Assembly: GCA_028023455.1 (NCBI GenBank)
Contig: JAQFVV010000287.1
Span: forward strand, 808,001-872,000
Reading direction: 5' to 3'
DNA from: Epiperipatus broadwayi
Taxonomy: Eukaryota > Onychophora > Udeonychophora > Euonychophora > Peripatidae
Length of the DNA: 64,000 bases
Of the stretch, positions 57,065-64,000 are shown piece after piece (position 1 is the first letter of the stretch; every line of letters begins with the position of its first letter). The notes under the pieces are model-generated. The model saw only the letters and a list, made by a program, of their open reading frames with translations, made no database searches and had not been told where the DNA came from. The position numbers were made by a program, and so were the translations under genes.

Positions 57065-57299
57065 CATTATTATATATGTCTTGACAATACAAATAATAAT
57101 AATTACTTTTAAATGCTAGATATTATTATAATTATTAATATGATTTACTTCACTTTTTTTAGCATAGTTTTTATTAATTATTACAAGAGTTGTTCACTGT
57201 TTAAACTGCAGCTAGATTTGTTCACACTGTCAATATTCTTATATTAAGTGTAATCTTAATTTCAGTTCATTTTTATAAATATTTGTTCAACTAAATAAA
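57065..57299. other. AT-rich DNA, probable intron
   Basis: Upstream of the minus-strand terminal exon; no feature seen. Confidence 0.4.
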
Positions 57300-57376
57300 A
57301 TTAGTGGTTAGCATAGCTGCCTTCCAAGCAGGTGACCCGGGCGCTTCCGGTCAACGCATTTGACATATAAAAAAAT
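57300..57376 (+). mobile_element. tRNA-Gly-derived SINE, 5'-truncated, copy 9
   Basis: Begins inside the A-box region (TTAGTGGTTAGCATAGCTGC) and keeps CTTCCAAGCAGGTGACCCGG, a damaged B box (GCGCTTCCGG), CAACGCATTTGACATAT and a short A tail. It belongs to the TTCCAAG subtype, like copy 2. Confidence 0.85.
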
Positions 57377-57379
57377 AAA

Positions 57380-57620
57380 AATATTTTTAAAAATGATGAC
57401 TGCCTAATATATTTATACGTTGTTTCCATTTTTATCAGCAACTGAAAAATCCAATTGTCATTATTTAAAAATATCAATTACTTTCATTGGGAGGATATAA
57501 TTGAGATTAAAAAATTAAAAACTAAAATTTGAACAAGATATTGAAGTCTTCTGGAAATAAAAATCTGTTGCAGAAGTTAAAACATAGTATTGTAAAATGT
57601 TAAATAAAGAGATTAAATGG
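57380..57620. other. AT-rich DNA, no gene seen
   Basis: Short anonymous stretch between two SINEs. Confidence 0.5.
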
Positions 57621-57635
57621 CAACATATTCATTTA

Positions 57636-57750
57636 GTCAAGCATTGTTAGCCGAGAGGTCATCGCAGCCGCCTTGCAAGCAAGTAGTTGTTTGCAGACGG
57701 TTGTCGGTTCGCGTCCCGGCCGATGCTAAGACATATGAAAAAAAAAAAAA
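57636..57750 (+). mobile_element. tRNA-Gly-derived SINE, copy 10 (long-loop subtype)
   Basis: GTCAAGCATTGTTAGCCGAG start and CCTTGCAAGCAAGTAGTTGT, then GCAGACGGTTGTCGGTTCGC: an insert of about 10 nt before the B box. Ends GATGCTAAGACATATG plus poly(A). CATATTCATTTA flanks both ends exactly (57624-57635 and 57752-57763). Confidence 0.92.
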
Positions 57751-57769
57751 GCATATTCATTTAGGCTTC

Positions 57770-60700
57770 ATAACTGGATTTGTATAATCATTACAAAAAC
57801 TCATATTTAGTTTCTTATTTTTTATTCTTTTCTCACTTTTTTTTTTTCTGAGTTGGAATGGCCATACGTTTGTATGGATGTCATAATGAAGATGAAAAAA
57901 TAATTTTTGCAAGTAAAAGTAAAGATGCTTCTAGATTTTTGTCTTGTAAGAAGAATAAGACGTTCAATTTCTAAGTCTCTTTGTCTTCCTTAGACTCCTC
58001 AATCAATAATTAAATATTTTCATTCCATGATTTGCTTATGTTGATACAAATAAAAAAGTCATAGTTCTTCAGGTAATGCGCAATTCAATAAATGTCAAAT
58101 TAAAATATCATTATGTGACTTAACGACGATCTGGAACTCATTAAACTAAAGTTGAAATATGTCTCGAGTCTTCCACCAAAATCCTGAAGCATAATGGGCC
58201 ATTATAGTAACATTAAAATATTTAAAGATAAGATTATTATAAAAAATATTTTGAATAGAAAGAGTATACTGATAAAGTATATTTTAACACAGTGCTAACT
58301 TTAGAGCTAAAGTTTCAGGATTAATTCTCAACTTAATAATAGAAATAAAATAATAAAAAAACTCAATGTGAATTATGTGAATGATATTGTTAAATACTCT
58401 ATATATCTTTTTGCTAGATTAACATGCCATATAACTGTTAACTAAAGTAAATAGAACTTTTAAATGCTAAGCTATTACAAAAATATTTCAAGATGATGTC
58501 TTGAGAAATTTACCATATGACATCTACTAATGTAAAAAAAAAACAAAAGAGGGTACGTTAGTAGGCCGCTTGATGGCGTTGTTGCTCTGATTGCTGAGAT
58601 ATTCTTGACTTCGTTTAAGGAGAAGCCAAATACATCACATCACATCACATCAAATGCTATCAGACAAGTACTTATATTAGTTATTTAATAAATACAAGTA
58701 AACCTAACTGCTTATAATATATGAAGGTAAAAAGTATATACTTTTAAACAATAAATTTTGCAGACTTTTTTTTTCAATAAAAAACAAAACTAAAATTGTA
58801 ATATATATATTTTTAAAATATAATAATAAAAAGCAGGTTACTCAAAGCGAGGGGGTGGAGAATTCAAAGAGTTTTATTAAAAATTTAAATACGGTTGTTT
58901 ATTTCAAATTTAAATTCTTTAATATTTAAATTAATAAGATTTTTTTCATTTACAAAAAAAAAAGTATTTAAATTATTTTCAAAGGAAACATTCATAGAAA
59001 CTAATTCAAATAATTTATTTAAATTTCCACGAGAGATGAATTCAAAATATCAATTGAAAAATTAAACCTTTTCATAATAATTAGGATTTTTTTATGTCAA
59101 TAAATAAATATACTTTATTATTTTGAATACTTATTCTTTTATTTGATGCACTTCAATCTTTCAAAGAATCTCTTCAAGGTACAACTAAAAAATATGGTCA
59201 TGTAAATTTAATCACATACAGATTTCTAAACAATGAACAAATATCAAAATATAACTCTCTCTCTTACTCTTTCTGTATGTAGATAGGTCAAAGGGCAAAT
59301 GTAAAACAGCATTTTAATTAAATAGCTAGCCCATTCCAAAAAAAAAGCTTCCAACAGTATTCCAGTGATTAGAATGAAGAAAGACATAATCAAGGCAGGT
59401 TGTGAGAACACAAAGGCACTTCACCATCACAGGGACACCAAGACATCAAGATAATTAATAAAATTTATATGTAAATAAAAAATGTTTATATTTTTTAATC
59501 ACTTCAGCATTAGAAATATGTTCTAAGTGTAAATATTTTTTTAATTTAAATACAAGAGGAATATTTCTTTACATAAACTTAGTTGTGACAATTGCCCGAT
59601 CTTCGAATTTCTAGGCATGATAAATTGACCTAACTGGTGTCTTGCAAGAGACAGAATTGTGATTGATGAGTGACATATTTGTTTTAAAAATAGGGGTGTG
59701 GATTAATTGGAAGACTCCAGTATCTTATAAAAAGCACACATTCATAAACCAGCTGTTGAAGAGGACAGTCAGTTCCTGATCAAGCTGCTGAAGAAAACAG
59801 TAGAATTTAGCTCTGTAGAGCACCCTATAAGTTTAGCTGAAAAAAAGTTTTAAAAAATAAAGACAACCATGTGCTAAGTTTAGCTAAAAGCTAAACATCA
59901 TCTACTTCCATGTATCCTGTTTCACTGAAATTTTAAAAATGTAAATAAAAAGATACTCCTGAAGTAATCTGTCACAAACATTATCTCCAAACAAGACCAT
60001 AAGTGTCTCTATCTTTATATGTATAGTAGTTTAATCAGACTGGAAAATTATTAGAAAGAAAAATGGAAAAATTCTTTCTGGTGTTAGTTTGAAACTATTT
60101 TGTATAAATTAACTGTTGGAATTGAGAAGCTTTCAAGAAAAAAGCCTACATGGAAAAAATGTTAATAAGGATTTCCAAGGAAAATTAAAAGCAAGGTGCA
60201 AGGAATTTTTTTAATATGCACATTATGCTTTCATTTAGAAATTAAACAATTTTACAGAATAATAAATTGATAAGAATAAATAATTTTAGTAAGGTAACAT
60301 TTTCTGTGAAGCATAATTTTATTATTATTATCATTATTTATTTGATTTTTTCCTTTCAAAATTATAAAATGAGTTTTTAAAATAATTTAAATTGTATTAA
60401 ATTTAACATTTTCTTTTATTCATTTATTTCCCCCAAAAAAAATTATATGCAAAAAGCTACATTAATTTAAAATGCCCTTATCTCTAATTGTAAAAAAAAA
60501 AGCTGTTTTCCAACTTTTGTAATGAAAACAACAATAAATTAATTTAAGGTATAAAATCAGCTGGTAGTCTCTTTTTTAAATTAAACTATACTTTTAATAA
60601 AAATGTATAAATTTAAATTATCATATTACCATATCATTTTTTAATTATTAATGTCAATTATTAAATAATTGTTTACAAAAATATTTTAGTGATAATGACT

Positions 60701-62390
60701 TTATCCCTCCAGCTATCAGTTCTATGAATTGACAGTGTGTGTGTGATTAGATTTCAATACAACTTATTGTTTTATAAATTTTTAAATTATCCCAGTAACA
60801 CTAATTAGTTAGAGTAGAGGAAACCTATAAATTATTTTAAATTATTTAAAGTAAGCTCTTATATTTATTTATCTCTTGTTCACAGTCATAGTCTCTAGAG
60901 TTTTTCCTTCTTGAGTTAGTCTAGATCATAATGGTTAGTTCCATGGATGTAGAGGTCTATGTTGGTGTTTGGAAATCTAGATGATAAATGTGGATGGTGT
61001 AAAAGTATCATCTTTAAAGTTTATTTACTGCATTGTTTTTCTTATTAGAAATTTACTTTATAATTGGCCTGTATCCTCATGGTAACATATGGCCGAACAT
61101 TGATAATGATCAGCATGTATCAGTTTACCAGATAATGTATTAGCACTTAAGAATGTGCCTCCAAATAATTGTGTTTAATTCTGGCATGACTTTGGCAGTG
61201 ACTAGATAAGAAACCTGTTTATGATGTATCTCTTTTAGATCATGTTAAGGTTGATTATTGAATGATCATTATTGTGAGCTTATTATCTTGCATAATGCTA
61301 GCGATAGTTATTATTACCACTTATGTAACTAGTCCATGCTGATTCTCTGCTATTTGATTGTTTATGGGGATGATAAAGGTTTCCCATCTCAACATATTCA
61401 CTCCATATTTAGCCCAAATTTTCCAGTCCATTACTTACAATATTATATATATATATATGTGTGTGTGTATGTGTAAAGTAGATACACTAATAGTGTCTAA
61501 TGTAAATTCATCTATCTTTAATCAGAAATTCAATTTTCTGGATCCTATCAAATAGAACGATGAGAATCTCCTGCACAAGGGCTTCCTTCAATAATTTCTT
61601 TCCAAAATATATCAAAGATTTTAATCCCATATAACAATTTAAGACATTGACCAATTGAAACAAGTTATTGTAACTCCTGTTCAGATCAGTTTAGTTATAT
61701 TCAAAATATAGCAAACAGACATCACTGTACAAAATAAAAAACTTCTCAATATTTTATTTGAAGGCATCACATAATGGATGTTTTTGTCTTAAATCAAAAG
61801 TTTTCAACTAAGGTGTTTCAATGATGGGTTGCGGATGAACAATATCATAAATATTATACAAATGGAATTTTCGAATTAAAGCAAGGAAGCTGAAATTGGT
61901 ATATTATAAACTGACACAAATAATAATAAATATTTTCATAATGCAATAAAAACATTTAATCATGACGTTGCTATTTTCTGTTATGAACAATTATGAAATA
62001 TAACAGAAAAGGGATTAAAAGTAGTTGAGAAAGAAATGACAATAAGATTGTCTATTACTTAGCTATGATTATGGAGTAACAAAACTCTGAAAGCGCTAAG
62101 CCTGCAGAAATTACGATATAGAAAAGTTTCACCGCAATGCATCAGCGTATTATTAATTACAAAGTAAAGGTGAAATAAAATAGTTATTAGCTTAATATTA
62201 AAAATATCTCAAATTACATCTGACTGAAATACTGCATTAAATAAAAATATTCATATATAATTTCATTGTAATAATTATTTTCGTCACTGAATACCTGTAA
62301 TTAAAATTACAACAATTTAATACCTTTGTAATTATTTTATTTACAATTACATAGATAAATATTAAAGAGCAGTGAATTTAGATGCATATT
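57770..62390. other. AT-rich DNA with scattered repeat remnants
   Basis: 58550-58655 contains GCCGCTTGATGGCGTTGTTG followed by a (CATCA)n run, like a LINE 3' end with its repeat tail. 59580-59870 has a partly repeated AGCTG(T/C)TGAAGA(G/A)(G/A)ACAGT phrase. 60880-61560 is slightly less AT-rich without a gene. No exon was recognised. Confidence 0.4.
58555..58655 (+). repeat. LINE-like 3' end with (CATCA)n microsatellite
   Basis: A GC-richer block of about 70 bp ends in CATCACATCACATCACATCA. Such short tandem tails are common at 3' ends of some LINE clades. Only the end is present, so the parent family is unknown. Confidence 0.45.
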
Positions 62391-62392
62391 TC

Positions 62393-62505
62393 TTTTTTTT
62401 TCTCATATGTGATAGCATCGGCCTGGAGGCGAACCCACAACCGTCTGCAACCAAGCACTTGCTTGCAAGGCGGCTGCGATGACCTCTCGGCTAACAACGT
62501 TTGAC
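62393..62505 (-). mobile_element. tRNA-Gly-derived SINE, copy 11 (long-loop subtype)
   Basis: Poly(T), CTCATATGTGATAGCATCGG, inverted B box and CCACAACCGTCTGCAACC, then GCTAACAACGTTTGAC. Same extra-loop subtype as copy 10. CATATTT lies on both sides (62385 region and 62507-62513). Confidence 0.88.
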
Positions 62506-62627
62506 TCATATTTAATTTTGATGAAAGTAAACTACCTTTCACACAAGCTCTCTCCATTAATAAATATTTTAAAAACAGAAGTGGCCACCTGTATTTAGAG
62601 CTTTTTTTAAATAAACCAACATTTATT

Positions 62628-62737
62628 TATTTTTTCCATGTGTCATCGCATCGGCCGGGACGCGAATCCACAATCGTCTGCAACCAACTACTTGCTTGCA
62701 TGGCGGCTGCGATACCTCTCGGCTAACAACGCAAGAC
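62628..62737 (-). mobile_element. tRNA-Gly-derived SINE, copy 12 (long-loop subtype)
   Basis: Poly(T) then CCATGTGTCATCGCATCGGC, GGACGCGAATCCACAATCGT, ending GCTAACAACGCAAGAC. AAACCAACATTTATT is duplicated exactly at 62613-62627 and 62738-62752: 15 bp without mismatch, the best-preserved duplication in the window. Confidence 0.93.
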
Positions 62738-62754
62738 AAACCAACATTTATTGG

Positions 62755-63130
62755 CAGTGCTGTTAATAGAATATGATATTCTTAAACTGCCAGATCTTTA
62801 AATCAGCTTATTACTAGTAAAAGATTGAATAATCAATCCCAGAGGGGAAAAAGTAACTCATTTTTAATTACCTGTAACAGATGTAAATATTAAATAATAT
62901 AGCATGTTTAGATATATATGTAATTTATATAAAAGCAAATAACTTTTCTCACATGTACTATGAATTGTGAGCATTTTCCATTATTAAATATTTTAAAAAC
63001 ATGGGCGGACAGCCATCCATATTTGGCGTGTACTTTTGAATATACAAAAATTCATTGACAGTGCTATTAGCAGAGTAGAGTGTTAAACTTCCAGATCTTT
63101 TATGTGAGTGTCTCTATATATTAGTGAAAT
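62755..63130. repeat. Diverged local duplication with 62540-62830
   Basis: TTAATAAATATTTTAAAAAC then AGTGGCCACCTGTATTTAGA (62557) recurs as ATTAAATATTTTAAAAACAT with GCGGACAGCCATCCATATTT (62982). AACTGCCAGATCTTTA (62786) recurs as AACTTCCAGATCTTTTA (63087). GGCAGTGCTGTTAATAGAAT (62753) recurs as GACAGTGCTATTAGCAGAGT (63057). The second copy lacks SINE copy 12, so the SINE inserted into one copy only. Confidence 0.8.
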
Positions 63131-63145
63131 AAAATGGTTTTAGTT

Positions 63146-63251
63146 GTCAAGCATTGGTGGTCGAGAGGTTAGCGACAGCTATTTTACAAGCAGTTGTCCC
63201 GGGATAGCGGGTTCGCTTCCCGGCTGATGCTATGACACATGAGAAAAAAAA
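63146..63251 (+). mobile_element. tRNA-Gly-derived SINE, copy 13
   Basis: GTCAAGCATTGGTGGTCGAG start, ATTTTACAAGCAGTTGTCCC, B box GCGGGTTCGCTTCCCGG, GATGCTATGACACATGAG and poly(A). TGGTTTTAGT / TGATTTTAGT flank it. Close to copies 1 and 5. Confidence 0.9.
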
Positions 63252-63254
63252 TTG

Positions 63255-64000
63255 ATTTTAGTAAATTAAATAATAATAAAAATTATAAACTAAATAATAA
63301 TTTTTAAAATATATATGTAAGTATTTAATTAGTCCTGAATATTTAGTATTTTGATAAGATTTGATTAAGTAAAAATTTAGATAACGGATTACTAAATACC
63401 ACATTAATTTAAAATGTAATTAAGCAATTAAACTAAATAATGTAAAAATACATGTATAATAATAAGCAAAATAATTTATGTGCCAGAGGGATGTCACATT
63501 TTAAAATATCTTTCAAAATTCAGTGACAAGAAGGTATAAAAATAATTTTTTAATCTTTTGTCTCTTATTTTAATTTGTAAAATTTTCTGATGTTGCCTCG
63601 TTTATCATTAGCTTTTTCACTTAAATCAGAATCAAATTAGCGTGCTCAGATGAAGTATGAGAAGCTGAGATTTATAAGTAAAATATTGACATATTAGCTG
63701 ACAAAGAAGAGTAATGTTCCACAAAAATAAAAATATGATGCCTTATATAGATATCTTTCTGATTGCAGGCTAAGTTTCCAGTGTGTGTACATTCTGACCT
63801 TGCAATAATGTAGCTAATAATCATAAAAAGAATGTCATAAGCCAGAGTTAAAAGTAACGCTGTCATTTTTGAAAGATATTTGCCTTTATCTGAGATATCC
63901 ACTTGCATGCTAACATTAGATAATAAAAGGAAAATACACGGTGAGCAAATAAGGAATCAGAAAATAATATTGAATCTCTAACTAATGAAACTGAAAACTG
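63255..64000. other. AT-rich DNA; one weak membrane-segment ORF
   Basis: The minus-strand ORF at 63672-63908 has a hydrophobic run (TALLLTLAYDILFMIISYII) and could contain an exon between an acceptor-like ATATCTCAG and a donor-like AAG|GTCAGA. Nothing else supports it, so it is not called as a gene. Confidence 0.3.

Noticed and set aside
61810-61850. Another hAT end (TTTTCAACTAAGGTG...GGGTTGCGG)
   Set aside because: Resemblance to hAT termini is too weak and no partner end is visible.
2902-63251. Tandem series of functional tRNA-Gly genes
   Set aside because: Boxes A and B are recognisable, but copies have disrupted stems, poly(A) tails and target-site duplications, so they are SINEs. None looks like an intact tRNA.

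Overview
This is an animal nuclear window: very AT-rich, without operons or long ORFs, and full of diverged transposon copies. There are no rRNA genes, CRISPR arrays, phage genes or bacterial genes. Short exon-like islands with splice signals, a tRNA-Gly-derived SINE family, LINE and Penelope-like relics, pogo and hAT ends, large fold-back repeats and a degenerate TTAGGG array all fit an invertebrate with large introns. The overall style suggests a mollusc, possibly a cephalopod, but nothing in the window proves the species.

Protein-coding signal is sparse and on the minus strand. At 25386-25465 there is a probable start-codon exon of a gelsolin/villin-family actin-binding protein, with an acceptor, a good initiation context, 24 codons ending in a WRIE motif and a GT donor. 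At 56827-56948 there is a probable terminal coding exon of an unidentified protein with a helical, coiled-coil-like C-terminus. A decayed tandem copy of that exon lies about 1 kb away at 55808-55921. The other exons of these genes are outside the window or too short to recognise, so most of the window is probably intron or intergenic DNA.

The rest is repeats. (1) At least 14 copies of a roughly 100-bp SINE are essentially a tRNA-Gly gene plus a short tail and poly(A); several have clear target-site duplications. Its outer ends are complementary and extend the tRNA acceptor stem. (2) LINE relics lie at about 490-1250 (+), 43690-46000 (-, reverse transcriptase with a nested SINE) and 47760-48380 (+). 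A probable Penelope-like relic is at 37720-38400 (-). (3) DNA transposons: a 1.2-kb pogo/Tigger-type element with TA duplications at 29181-30386, several hAT-like ends, and a 1.8-kb terminal-inverted-repeat element at 14979-16806 that carries two tandem arrays. (4) Fold-back elements at 1845-2140, 8035-8750, 18175-18985, 26926-27246, 32740-32869, 39486-39660 and 46473-47430, with single-arm copies elsewhere. (5) A cluster of four CTCF-like motifs lies at 42063-42323.

Region by region: 1-14 kb has LINE, SINE and fold-back copies and ends in a local duplication around degenerate telomeric repeats. 15-17 kb is the tandem-array element. 18-22 kb is fold-back repeats and SINEs. 25.4 kb is the gelsolin-like exon. 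27-30 kb is a MITE and the pogo element. 32-39 kb is mostly AT-rich DNA with a Penelope-like relic. 41-48 kb has the CTCF-like cluster, LINEs and a fold-back. 48.5-55 kb is anonymous. 55.8-57 kb is the duplicated terminal exon. 57-64 kb is SINE-rich. Similarities were judged by eye, without alignment or database search.
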